Source: Candidatus Aalborgicola danicus
GTDB taxonomy: Bacteria; Pseudomonadota; Gammaproteobacteria; Burkholderiales; Burkholderiaceae_C
Assembly (NCBI GenBank): GCA_016703945.1
Contig: JADJBC010000007.1
Location: forward strand, 62,001-126,000
Direction of reading: 5' to 3'
Length of the DNA: 64,000 nt
Part shown: positions 44,542 through 53,147 of the stretch, in pieces
Layout of the letters: each line of letters opens with the position of its first letter
Numbering within the stretch: the stretch's first letter is position 1
Notes under the pieces: generated by a model
The model's database searches: none
Seen by the model: the letters and a program-made list of their open reading frames with translations, nothing else
Told to the model about the DNA's origin: nothing
Made by a program: the position numbers and the translations under genes

Positions 44542-45669
44542 TTGATTCATTTCGCATTAGCGCTTGCAAGCGCGGCAAGCACCAAATCCTCGCCGAATCC
44601 AGCCGTTGGATGTGTGTTGGTATCTCGCGATCAGGTCGTGTTGGGCCAGGGTCACACGCAGCCAGTCGGGGGTCCACACGCGGAAGTGATGGCCTTGAGA
44701 GACGCCACAGAACGCGGACTCTCTGTTGTCGGAGCCACCGCTTACGTCACCCTGGAGCCCTGTTCCCACCACGGCCGCACAGGACCTTGTTGCGATGCGC
44801 TGATCGCTGCGGGCATCTCAAAAGTCGTTGCCACTGCAGCAGACCCAAACCCCTTGGTGTCAGGCAAGGGGTTTGCCCGACTGCGTGCCGCAGGTATAAC
44901 CGTCGAAGTGCTGCCAGCGCTCGACCCATTAGCCGTGCAGTCACGGGAACTGAATATCGGATTTTTCAGCCGGATGATCCGGAAGTCACCATGGGTTCGC
45001 ATGAAAATCGCCGCTTCACTTGACGGCAAGACCGCACTCTTGAATGGGGTCAGCCAGTGGATAACCTCGACCGAGGCACGGGCGGACGGCCATCAGTGGC
45101 GCGCGAGATCTTGCGCTATCCTGACTGGTATCGGCACCGTCCTGAAGGACGATCCGAGGTTGGACGTGCGCCTTGACGGGGTCATCCGACAGCCCAACTT
45201 GGTGGTGGTCGACAGCAAGCTTCAAACCCCATGCGATGCCCGCCTCTTCGCAAACAATCGTAAAGTCTTGATCTACACGGCGAGCCAAGACGATGACCGA
45301 ACCGCTGCACTGCGCGGTCAGGGCGCACTCATTGTGCACATGCCAGAGAGGGCTTCAAACGGCTCCCATACTGGTCGGGTCGATCTTAAGGAGATGCTTG
45401 AAGATTTGGGGGAACGTGAGGTGAATGAACTACATGTCGAGGCGGGTCACACCCTCAACGGAGAGTTAGCTCGTTGCGGACTGGTCGATGAATTGGTGGT
45501 CTATCTTGCGCCAAAATGCTTGGGGCAAGGGACTGGCATGATGAGCTTTGGCCCACTTACCGACCTTACCGGCCTGATTCCTTTGACATTTCTGTCGACG
45601 ACCATGGTGGGACCGGATTTAAGAATATTGGCCCGCTTACAAAACCATGATCTGTTCTTGACTCAATAA
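44542..45669 (+). CDS. ribD: Bifunctional riboflavin biosynthesis protein RibD
   Basis: 375 aa. The N-terminal deaminase domain binds zinc through GGPHAEVMAL and EPCSHHGRTGPCCDALI; the C-terminal reductase domain begins near residue 150 (WVRMKIAASLDGKTALLNG, SQWITSTEARADGHQWRA) and includes ELHVEAGHTLNGEL. It makes 5-amino-6-ribitylamino-uracil phosphate from the GTP cyclohydrolase product. The N terminus is short: only TTG codons (44542, or 44506) precede the conserved part and neither has a strong ribosome-binding site, so the start is uncertain. Confidence 0.93.
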   Translation: MIHFALALASAASTKSSPNPAVGCVLVSRDQVVLGQGHTQPVGGPHAEVMALRDATERGLSVVGATAYVTLEPCSHHGRTGPCCDALIAAGISKVVATAADPNPLVSGKGFARLRAAGITVEVLPALDPLAVQSRELNIGFFSRMIRKSPWVRMKIAASLDGKTALLNGVSQWITSTEARADGHQWRARSCAILTGIGTVLKDDPRLDVRLDGVIRQPNLVVVDSKLQTPCDARLFANNRKVLIYTASQDDDRTAALRGQGALIVHMPERASNGSHTGRVDLKEMLEDLGEREVNELHVEAGHTLNGELARCGLVDELVVYLAPKCLGQGTGMMSFGPLTDLTGLIPLTFLSTTMVGPDLRILARLQNHDLFLTQ

Positions 45670-46035
45670 TTTCCGGCTCACTTCTCGTCTTCTGACATCA
45701 CCACGTCGGTTCCGCCAGTTCCAGTGACTGCGTGCGGTGGTTCACGCCATTTCAACTGCCGATTGGATTCCCCGCAATCGCAAGGCCCGAACGCACCAGT
45801 AGATTTTCAAGGCGTGCGAAAATCAGCGGGAAACCATGAAAAAATCTTCCGCGCGACAAATCACCGGACTTCTCACGATGGTTGAGTCCATGATCCATTT
45901 AAGTTGCGCACAACGACATGTGACAAGAGTTCACAGACCTACGCGTTGCTGCTGGCGCATGCCATTCAGCGATTCGCTCACTTCAGCATGACATATTCTT
46001 GCGCTATACCGACATGCAAATTCCCAAGGACAACA
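45670..46035. other. Gap between ribD and the flavin oxidoreductase; ribE and FMN riboswitch not found
   Basis: About 365 bp with no supported gene. I looked for the riboflavin synthase ribE, which often follows ribD in related genomes, and for the FMN riboswitch core (a GGCGGTAAT-type block), and saw neither. The last 20 bp hold the AAGGACAAC site of the next gene. Confidence 0.6.
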
Positions 46036-47280
46036 ATGAAACGCGTTGATGACTTCCGCCTGAAATTTGGAAACAAAGAATTGGTGCCACTGATGATTGG
46101 TGGCATGGGCGTTGACATTTCCACGGCCGAACTGGCGCTGGAAGCGGCCCGCCTGGGTGGCGTTGGTCACATTTCAGATGCCATGGTGCAAGACGTGTCT
46201 GACCGGCGCTTTGACACGGATTTTGTCAAGGAAAAAACCAAGTTCTACAAGCACAACATCAACAACTCCGACAAGAGTGAGGTGCAGTTCGACATGGGTC
46301 GCCTGGCGGAAGCTACCAAGTTGCACGTGGGCCGGACCATGGAAGCCAAGCGCGGCGACGGCCTGATTTTTGTGAACTGCATGGAGAAGCTGACGATGAA
46401 CTCGCCACGCGACACCTTGCAGGTTCGCCTGAATTCAGCGCTCGATGCGGGCATCGACGGCATTACGCTGAGTGCCGGCCTGCACCTGGGTTCCTTCGCA
46501 CTTATGGCGGACCACCCCCGCTTTCGGGATGCCAAGCTGGGCATCATCGTGTCCTCAGTGCGCGCGCTGCAACTGTTCCTGCGCAAGACCGCGCGCCTGA
46601 ACCGCCTGCCCGATTTCGTCGTCATTGAAGGCCCGCTGGCCGGCGGTCACCTGGGTTTTGGCATGGACTGGGCCCAATACGACCTGGCCACCATCGTGAC
46701 CGAGATCGCCCAGTTCCTGAAAACCGAACAATTGGACATCCCGCTGATCGCCGCTGGCGGCATCTTCACCGGCAGTGACGCCACCCACTTTCTGGAACTC
46801 GGCGCGGCCGGCATTCAGGTGGCCACCCGCTTCACCGTGGCCAACGAGTGTGGTCTTCCCGACAAGGTCAAGCAGGAATACTTCAAGGCCAGCGAAGAGG
46901 ACATCGTGGTCAACACGCTGTCTCCTACCGGCTACCCCATGCGCATGCTGCGCAATACCCCGGCCATAGGCGCGGGCATTCGCCCCAACTGCGAGGCCTA
47001 TGGCTATTTGCTGGATGGCAATGGCGGCTGTGCCTACATCAATGCGTATAACGCGCAAATTGTCATCCACCCCGATGGCAAGAACATTTCGGTGCCCGAC
47101 AAGACCTGCCTGTGCACCCACATGCGCAACTACAACTGCTGGACCTGCGGCAGCACCACCTACCGCCTCAAAGATACTACGCGCAAGCAGGCCGATGGCA
47201 CATACCAGACCCTGAGCGCCGAACACATTTTCAAGGACTACCAGTTCAGCGCGGACAACCAGATCCTGCTGCCAGCTTGA
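46036..47280 (+). CDS. Nitronate monooxygenase-like NAD(P)H-dependent flavin oxidoreductase with Cys-rich tail
   Basis: 414 aa TIM-barrel flavoprotein of the 2-nitropropane dioxygenase family. The ATG at 46036 has the site AAGGA. FMN-binding features: LMIGGMGVDISTAELA, VVIEGPLAGGHLGFG, IPLIAAGGIFTGSDA and LGAAGIQVATRF. The C-terminal 60 residues are an extension with a CxC-x6-CxxC pattern (TCLCTHMRNYNCWTCGS) that could bind zinc or an Fe-S cluster. The true substrate is unknown. Its place between ribD and ribBA fits a flavin link but does not show a role in riboflavin synthesis. Confidence 0.82.
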   Translation: MKRVDDFRLKFGNKELVPLMIGGMGVDISTAELALEAARLGGVGHISDAMVQDVSDRRFDTDFVKEKTKFYKHNINNSDKSEVQFDMGRLAEATKLHVGRTMEAKRGDGLIFVNCMEKLTMNSPRDTLQVRLNSALDAGIDGITLSAGLHLGSFALMADHPRFRDAKLGIIVSSVRALQLFLRKTARLNRLPDFVVIEGPLAGGHLGFGMDWAQYDLATIVTEIAQFLKTEQLDIPLIAAGGIFTGSDATHFLELGAAGIQVATRFTVANECGLPDKVKQEYFKASEEDIVVNTLSPTGYPMRMLRNTPAIGAGIRPNCEAYGYLLDGNGGCAYINAYNAQIVIHPDGKNISVPDKTCLCTHMRNYNCWTCGSTTYRLKDTTRKQADGTYQTLSAEHIFKDYQFSADNQILLPA

Positions 47281-47294
47281 GGCCCGACAACACC

Positions 47295-48437
47295 ATGACC
47301 ACACCCACTACTGTGCCTATTTCCCCGGTTGAAGACATCGTTGCCGACATGCGCGCCGGGCGCATTGTCATCCTGGTGGATGAGGAAGACCGCGAAAACG
47401 AAGGCGACCTGGTACTGGCCGCCGACCACGTGACGGCAGACGGCATCAATTTCATGGCTCGTTATGGCCGTGGGCTGATCTGCCTGACGCTGACGCGCGA
47501 GCGCTGCGAGCGCCTGCAATTGCCCCCCATGACCGCCCGCAATGGTGACAAGAAAGGCACGGCCTTCACCGTCTCCATCGAGGCTGCCGAAGGTGTCACC
47601 ACCGGCATCTCAGCCGCCGACCGGGCCCGCACCGTGCAGGCCGCCGTGGCCAAAAATGCCGTGCCCGAAGACCTGGTGCAACCCGGCCACATCTTCCCCC
47701 TGCAGGCGGTGGACGGCGGTGTACTGATGCGTGCCGGCCACACCGAAGCGGGTTGTGATCTGGCATCCATGGCGGGCTGTTCACCAGCCTCCGTAATCTG
47801 CGAGATCATGAAGGACGACGGCACCATGGCCAGGCTGCCGGACCTGCAGGTCTTTGCCGCCGAGCACGGCCTGAAGATCGGCACGATCGCCGACCTGATC
47901 GAATACCGCAGCAAGACCGAATCCCTGATCCAGCAACTAAGTTCGCGCCCCATGCAGACCGCCTTTGGCGAATTCACGGCGCATGCCTTCCGCGACAGTA
48001 CAGGCCTTGGTGTGCACCTGGCCCTCGTCAAAGGGGCGTGGAGTGCTACGGAATCTGTAGCAGTTCGGGTGCACGAACCATTGTCCGTGCTGGATGCGCT
48101 GGAGACCGGACGTGCCATGCACTCCTGGAGTCTGGAAGCCACGCTGCAACACATGCAGCAGGAAGGTGCCGGCGTAGTCGTGCTGCTCAACTGCGGTGAA
48201 AGCGGCGAACAATTGCTGGCGCAGTTTGACGGCACCGCACAATCGGCCCAGGCCCCCGTGCGGGGCCGCATGGACCTGCGCACCTATGGCGTGGGCGCGC
48301 AAATCCTGCGCCACTGCGGTGTGCACAAGATGCGCCTGATGGGCAGCCCCCGTCGCATGCCCAGCATGACCGGTTACGGCCTCGAAATCACCGGCTACAT
48401 CAATAAGAACGACGTTGCGGGACAGACCGCAGCGTAG
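47295..48437 (+). CDS. ribBA: 3,4-dihydroxy-2-butanone 4-phosphate synthase with degenerate GTP cyclohydrolase II domain (RibBA/RibBX type)
   Basis: 380 aa. The N-terminal DHBP synthase domain (about 1-210) is complete: VDEEDRENEGDLVLAA, GLICLTLTRERC, FPLQAVDGGVLMRAGHTEA and acidic metal ligands. The C-terminal domain aligns with GTP cyclohydrolase II (VRVHEPLSVLDALE, GYGLEITGYI) but the three zinc Cys residues are missing; the region reads MHSWSLEATLQHM instead of an RCDCG-like motif. I infer that only the ribB activity remains, as described for RibBX proteins, and that a separate ribA exists elsewhere. Confidence 0.9.
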   Translation: MTTPTTVPISPVEDIVADMRAGRIVILVDEEDRENEGDLVLAADHVTADGINFMARYGRGLICLTLTRERCERLQLPPMTARNGDKKGTAFTVSIEAAEGVTTGISAADRARTVQAAVAKNAVPEDLVQPGHIFPLQAVDGGVLMRAGHTEAGCDLASMAGCSPASVICEIMKDDGTMARLPDLQVFAAEHGLKIGTIADLIEYRSKTESLIQQLSSRPMQTAFGEFTAHAFRDSTGLGVHLALVKGAWSATESVAVRVHEPLSVLDALETGRAMHSWSLEATLQHMQQEGAGVVVLLNCGESGEQLLAQFDGTAQSAQAPVRGRMDLRTYGVGAQILRHCGVHKMRLMGSPRRMPSMTGYGLEITGYINKNDVAGQTAA

Positions 48438-48472
48438 CGCAGCTCTGTCCTCAACACTTTAAGGAAACCGAT

Positions 48473-48946
48473 ATGTTTGGCGCAGACAAAGGCCATGTGG
48501 ACGCAACCGACGCGCGCATGAATGGCAAGAAACTCAAGATCGGCATCGTGCAGGCGCGTTTCAACGCCTCCGTGACCGACGCCCTGGCCCAAGCCTGCAA
48601 GACCGAGCTGCTGGCGCTGGGCGTGGCCGAGAAGGACATCGACCACATCACCGTGCCTGGCGCACTGGAAGTGCCGGTGGCCCTGCAGGCTCTGGCCGAA
48701 AAAGCCAACTACGACGCGCTGGTGGCGCTGGGCTGCATCATCCGTGGCGAAACCTACCACTTCGAGCTGGTGGCCAACGAGTCCGGCGCCGCGGTTACAC
48801 GCCTTGCACTGGATTACCAATTGCCCATTGCCAACGCCATCCTGACCACCGAAGATATGGCCCAGGCCATTGCCCGACAGGAAGAGAAAGGCCGCGATGC
48901 TGCCCGAGTCGCCGTCGAAATGGCCAACCTGCTGGAGTCCCTGTAA
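48473..48946 (+). CDS. ribH: 6,7-dimethyl-8-ribityllumazine synthase
   Basis: 157 aa enzyme that joins the RibB product with the RibD-derived pyrimidine. Conserved parts: KIGIVQARFNASVTDAL, ITVPGALEVPVALQ, LGCIIRGETYHFELVANES (catalytic His) and PIANAILTTEDMAQA. The RBS is AAGGAAAC. It overlaps nusB (TAATG). Confidence 0.96.
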   Translation: MFGADKGHVDATDARMNGKKLKIGIVQARFNASVTDALAQACKTELLALGVAEKDIDHITVPGALEVPVALQALAEKANYDALVALGCIIRGETYHFELVANESGAAVTRLALDYQLPIANAILTTEDMAQAIARQEEKGRDAARVAVEMANLLESL

Positions 48947-49488
48947 TGAGTGAAATCAAGAGTTCTGCCGCCGCCAAGCGCCCACCGCGTCAACCCCGCA
49001 CCGGGCTGACCAGCACGGGTGCACGCAAGGCCGGCAGCAAGTCCGACCGCAGTCGGGCACGCGAGTTCGCCTTGCAGGGCCTCTACCAGAGTCTGGTGAG
49101 TGGCAATCCCATCGCCGACATCGACACCTTTACCCGCGACCTGGCCGGCTTCAACAAGGCCGACTCGGTGCATTTCGACGCCCTGCTGCAAGGCTGCGTG
49201 GAACAGGGCGCCCAGCTCGATGCGCTGATCATCCCCTTGCTGGACCGTCCGATGGCGGAGATATCCCCCGTCGAGCACGCCGTCATGTGGATCGGCGCCT
49301 ATGAGCTCAGCCACTGCCTGGACGTGCCGTGGCGCGTGGTGCTCAACGAGTGCATTGAACTGGCCAAGGAATTTGGTGGCACCGACGGCCACAAGTATGT
49401 GAATGCCGTGCTCAACGGCATAGCCCCCGTTTTGCGCGCTGCCGAAGTCGAATCCGACCGCAGCCAAGCCAAGAAACCCCGCGCCTGA
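48946..49488 (+). CDS. nusB: Transcription antitermination protein NusB
   Basis: 180 aa RNA-binding protein that, with NusE, assembles on boxA for rRNA antitermination. The core starts after a basic N-terminal extension of about 35 residues: SRAREFALQGLYQSLVSGNP, PVEHAVMWIGAYEL and NECIELAKEFGGTDGHKYVNAVLNGI (in parts). The ribH-nusB order is conserved. Confidence 0.95.
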   Translation: MSEIKSSAAAKRPPRQPRTGLTSTGARKAGSKSDRSRAREFALQGLYQSLVSGNPIADIDTFTRDLAGFNKADSVHFDALLQGCVEQGAQLDALIIPLLDRPMAEISPVEHAVMWIGAYELSHCLDVPWRVVLNECIELAKEFGGTDGHKYVNAVLNGIAPVLRAAEVESDRSQAKKPRA

Positions 49489-49508
49489 ACCGGCGCCGCC
49501 CAGCATCC

Positions 49509-50696
49509 ATGCAAATATCGTCGCGCGCCCAGAGAATCGAACCCTTTTACGTCATGGAGGTGGCCAAGGCTGCCTCAAGCCTCGCCCGTGAGGTGGCGCA
49601 CACCGATGCGCCCATGATCTTTTTGAATATCGGCGAGCCGGACTTCACCGCGCCGCCCCTGGTGCAGCAGGCAGCCGAACAGGCCATCCGCGACGGGCGC
49701 TCGCAATATACCCAGGCCACAGGGCTGCAGAGCCTGCGCGAACGCATCAGCCAGTGGTATGCCGACCGTTTTCAGACCCAGGTGTCGCCCGAACGCATCG
49801 TGGTCACGGCCGGAGCCTCGGCCGCGCTGCACTTGGCCTGCCTGGCCCTGATCGAGTCCGGCGACGAGATCCTGATGCCCGACCCCAGCTACCCCTGCAA
49901 CCGGCACTTCGTGAATGCCGCCGAGGGCAAAGCGGTGCTGATTCCCACCACGGCCGAGGAGCGTTTCCAGCTCAGCGCAGACAAGGTCAAGGCCGCCTGG
50001 GGACCGCGCACCCGCGGCGTGCTGCTGGCATCGCCCTCCAACCCCACCGGCACGTCGATTCACCCCGACATGCTGTGTGACATCCACCAGGTGGTGCAGA
50101 CGCACGGCGGCATCACGCTGGTGGACGAGATCTATCTGGGCCTGAGCTTCGACGCCGAATACGGCCAGACCGCGCTGGCGCTGGATGACAACATCATCAG
50201 CATCAACAGCTTCAGCAAATACTTCAACATGACCGGCTGGCGCCTGGGCTGGATGGTGGTGCCGGAGAAACTGGTGCCCGTCATCGAGCGGCTGGCGCAA
50301 AACCTGTTCATCTGCCCCAGCACCATTGCCCAGCACGCGGCCATAGCGTGCTTTGAGCCGGAAAGCCTGGCGCTGTACGAGCAGCGCCGCAGCGAATTCA
50401 AGGCGCGGCGTGACTATTTTCTGCCGCAGCTCAACGCCATGGGCCTGACCGTGCCGGTCATGCCCGATGGCGCCTTCTACGCCTGGGCCGACTGCTCGGC
50501 GGCCTGTGCCAAGCTGGGCGTCAAGGACAGCTGGGACTTTGCCTATGCGGTGATGAACCGGGCCCATGTGGCCATCACACCGGGGCGTGACTTTGGCAGC
50601 GCAGAGACCCACAACTTTGTGCGCTTTTCCACCGCCAGCTCCATGGAGCACCTGCAGGAAGCCGTGGCCCGCCTGCGCGCCCTGCTTGCCAACTGA
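49509..50696 (+). CDS. Pyridoxal phosphate-dependent aminotransferase (class I/II)
   Basis: 395 aa fold-type I aminotransferase. N-terminal FLNIGEPDFTAPPLV, YTQATGLQSLRERI, VTAGASAALHLACLAL, SPSNPTGTS, VDEIYLGLSF and the PLP lysine in SFSKYFNMTGWRLGWMV; a C-terminal Arg in NFVRFSTASSMEHL binds the carboxylate. The substrate cannot be told from sequence; aspartate- or alanine-type activity is possible. It follows nusB by 20 bp and precedes tolQ by 9 bp. Confidence 0.92.
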   Translation: MQISSRAQRIEPFYVMEVAKAASSLAREVAHTDAPMIFLNIGEPDFTAPPLVQQAAEQAIRDGRSQYTQATGLQSLRERISQWYADRFQTQVSPERIVVTAGASAALHLACLALIESGDEILMPDPSYPCNRHFVNAAEGKAVLIPTTAEERFQLSADKVKAAWGPRTRGVLLASPSNPTGTSIHPDMLCDIHQVVQTHGGITLVDEIYLGLSFDAEYGQTALALDDNIISINSFSKYFNMTGWRLGWMVVPEKLVPVIERLAQNLFICPSTIAQHAAIACFEPESLALYEQRRSEFKARRDYFLPQLNAMGLTVPVMPDGAFYAWADCSAACAKLGVKDSWDFAYAVMNRAHVAITPGRDFGSAETHNFVRFSTASSMEHLQEAVARLRALLAN

Positions 50697-50705
50697 ACCG
50701 CTGAC

Positions 50706-51398
<693 letters not shown>

Positions 51399-51400
51399 AC

Positions 51401-51832
51401 ATGCCTGCCGTCTCTCACCGCGGCCGGGGCCGGCGCACCATCAACGAGATCAACATGGTGCCCTTCATCGACGTGATGCTGGTGCTGCTGATCATCTTCA
51501 TGGTGACAGCGCCACTCATCACACCGAGCATGATCGACCTGCCCAGCGTGGGCAAGGCCTCGCGCCAGCCCGACCAGATCATCCAGATCGTGCTGGGCAA
51601 GAACGACAGCCTGGAGATGAAGATCAAGGACAAGACCACGCCGCTCACCCTCAAGGACCTGGCCAGCGCCGTCAAGGGCGCGCAGGGTCCGCGTGACAGC
51701 GTGGCCGCCAACTCGGCCGTGGTCATCAGCGCCGACAAGGCCGTGAAATACGAGAGCGTGGTCAAGGTCATGGACACGCTGCAGCGCGCCGGCATCCAGC
51801 GCGTGGGCCTGTCCGTGCAACTGGCCAACTGA
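51401..51832 (+). CDS. tolR: Tol-Pal system protein TolR
   Basis: 143 aa. A single transmembrane helix with the essential proton-carrying Asp (INMVPFIDVMLVLLIIFMV) is followed by a periplasmic domain (VVISADKAVKYESVVKVMD). It is coupled to tolQ by a 2-bp spacing. Confidence 0.94.
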   Translation: MPAVSHRGRGRRTINEINMVPFIDVMLVLLIIFMVTAPLITPSMIDLPSVGKASRQPDQIIQIVLGKNDSLEMKIKDKTTPLTLKDLASAVKGAQGPRDSVAANSAVVISADKAVKYESVVKVMDTLQRAGIQRVGLSVQLAN

Positions 51833-51863
51833 CGGCCACGCAAAGGCACGCGCACCACCCGCC

Positions 51864-52793
51864 ATGTTTGCCCACACAACCACCCGCCTTGAATTTGCCC
51901 CGCCGCCCACCCCGGGCCTGATGCGCGCGCTGGGCCTGGCCATCGTGGCGCACGCCCTGCTGCTGGCAGTCCTTGCACTGGGTGTGCAGTGGAAGCGTGA
52001 CGCCACACCGGTCACGGTGGAAGCCGAACTGTGGTCGGCACTGCAGGTGGAAGCGGCGCCTCCTCCACCCCCGCCGCCCCCACCGGTGGAGCCCGAGCCC
52101 ATCGTCAAACCGCCGCCGCCCAAGCCCACGGTGGCGCCGCCCGCCCCCACCCCGCCGCAGCCGGACCCCGCGATTGCCATCGCCCGGGAAAAGGCCCGCC
52201 TGCAAAAGGAAAAACAGTTGGAGCAGGAGAGGCTGGAAAAACTGGAACAGGAAAAACGCCAGAAGGAAGCGCTGAAGCAGAAGAAGCTCAAGGACGAGCA
52301 AGCCGCCAAGGAAGCACGCGAACGCGAACTGCGTGACAAGGCCACCCGCGAGAAGAAACTGCAACAGGAACAGCAAAAGCAGCAAACCGCCAAGTCCGCG
52401 GCCGAGGCCAAGAAAATGGAAGAACTGCGCCAGCAGCAGATCGCACGCGCCCTGCGCATGGCCGGCCAGGCGGAAGGAACCGGCAGCGCGGACGCACGCG
52501 GCACGGCCAAGCAGTCGTCCGGGCCATCAGCCAGCTACGGCGGACGCATCAAGGCGCGCGTCAAACCCAACATCACCTACACCGACACCCCGGTGGGCAA
52601 CCCCGCAGCCGAGGTCGAAGTACGCACCTCACCGGACGGCACCATCATCAGCCGCAAACTGGTGAAGTCCAGCGGCGTCAAGTCCTGGGACGATGCGGTG
52701 CTCAACGCCATTGACAAGACCGAGGTGTTGCCACGCGATGTGGATGGTCGGGTTCCGCCGTTACTGATACTTGTGTTCCAGCCCAAAGACTAG
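51864..52793 (+). CDS. tolA: Cell envelope integrity protein TolA
   Basis: 309 aa. One N-terminal transmembrane helix (ALGLAIVAHALLLAVLALGV) is followed by a Pro-rich stretch, a long Lys/Glu/Gln coiled coil (about residues 110-205) and a C-terminal TonB-like domain (about 225-309: AEVEVRTSPDGTIISRKLVKSSG, DRDVDGRVPPLLILVFQPK-like end). It spans the periplasm from TolQR to TolB/Pal. tolB and pal, usually next, are not in this window; two tRNAs follow. Confidence 0.92.
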   Translation: MFAHTTTRLEFAPPPTPGLMRALGLAIVAHALLLAVLALGVQWKRDATPVTVEAELWSALQVEAAPPPPPPPPPVEPEPIVKPPPPKPTVAPPAPTPPQPDPAIAIAREKARLQKEKQLEQERLEKLEQEKRQKEALKQKKLKDEQAAKEARERELRDKATREKKLQQEQQKQQTAKSAAEAKKMEELRQQQIARALRMAGQAEGTGSADARGTAKQSSGPSASYGGRIKARVKPNITYTDTPVGNPAAEVEVRTSPDGTIISRKLVKSSGVKSWDDAVLNAIDKTEVLPRDVDGRVPPLLILVFQPKD

Positions 52794-52831
52794 GTGCCGT
52801 AGATTCAGAGTGCTGGAAAAACAGGTTTTGA

Positions 52832-52905
52832 TGGAGGCGCGGTCCGGAGTCGAACCGGACTAACCGGATTTGCAATCCGGGGCATAACCGCTTTGCTACC
52901 GCGCC
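52832..52905 (-). tRNA. tRNA-Cys (anticodon GCA)
   Basis: 74-nt tRNA with encoded CCA: acceptor GGCGCGG/CCGCGCC, anticodon arm CCGGATTGCAAATCCGG, T arm GTCCGGTTCGACTCCGGAC-like. No convincing own promoter; it lies after the terminator of tRNA-Gly. Confidence 0.95.
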
Positions 52906-52948
52906 ATATATGCATGCTTGACCTGCGTACCCCACCTTCCAATGAAAG

Positions 52949-52977
52949 AAAAAGGGAAGCTGGAAGCTTCCCTTTTT
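52949..52977 (-). terminator. Terminator between tRNA-Gly and tRNA-Cys, symmetrical
   Basis: AAGGGAAGCT/AGCTTCCCTT perfect stem with loop GGA and T runs on both strands. It ends tRNA-Gly transcription on the minus strand and could also stop tolA read-through on the plus strand. Confidence 0.85.
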
Positions 52978-52984
52978 CGGAATG

Positions 52985-53060
52985 TGGAGCGGGAAAAGAG
53001 TCTCGAACTCTCGACCTCAACCTTGGCAAGGTTGCGCTCTACCAACTGAGCTATTCCCGC
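52985..53060 (-). tRNA. tRNA-Gly (anticodon GCC)
   Basis: 76-nt tRNA with encoded CCA: acceptor GCGGGAA/TTCCCGC, anticodon arm CAACCTTGCCAAGGTTG, T arm GAGAGTTCGAGACTCTT. Confidence 0.95.
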
Positions 53061-53074
53061 GTTTCAAGCCGTAA

Positions 53075-53104
53075 ATTATAGCGTGAATCTTTATTGATTT
53101 CCAA
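53075..53104 (-). promoter_or_regulatory. Promoter of tRNA-Gly
   Basis: The minus strand has TTGGAA, an 18-bp spacer and TATAAT; the start would lie about 10 nt before the tRNA. Confidence 0.65.
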
Positions 53105-53147
53105 ATTCTGTCAAAAAATCAAACGCCTCCGAGGCTCGTCAACTCAA

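Noticed and set aside
45670..46035. FMN riboswitch or ribE remnant
   Set aside because: Checked because of the rib cluster; neither the conserved aptamer blocks nor riboflavin synthase motifs are present.
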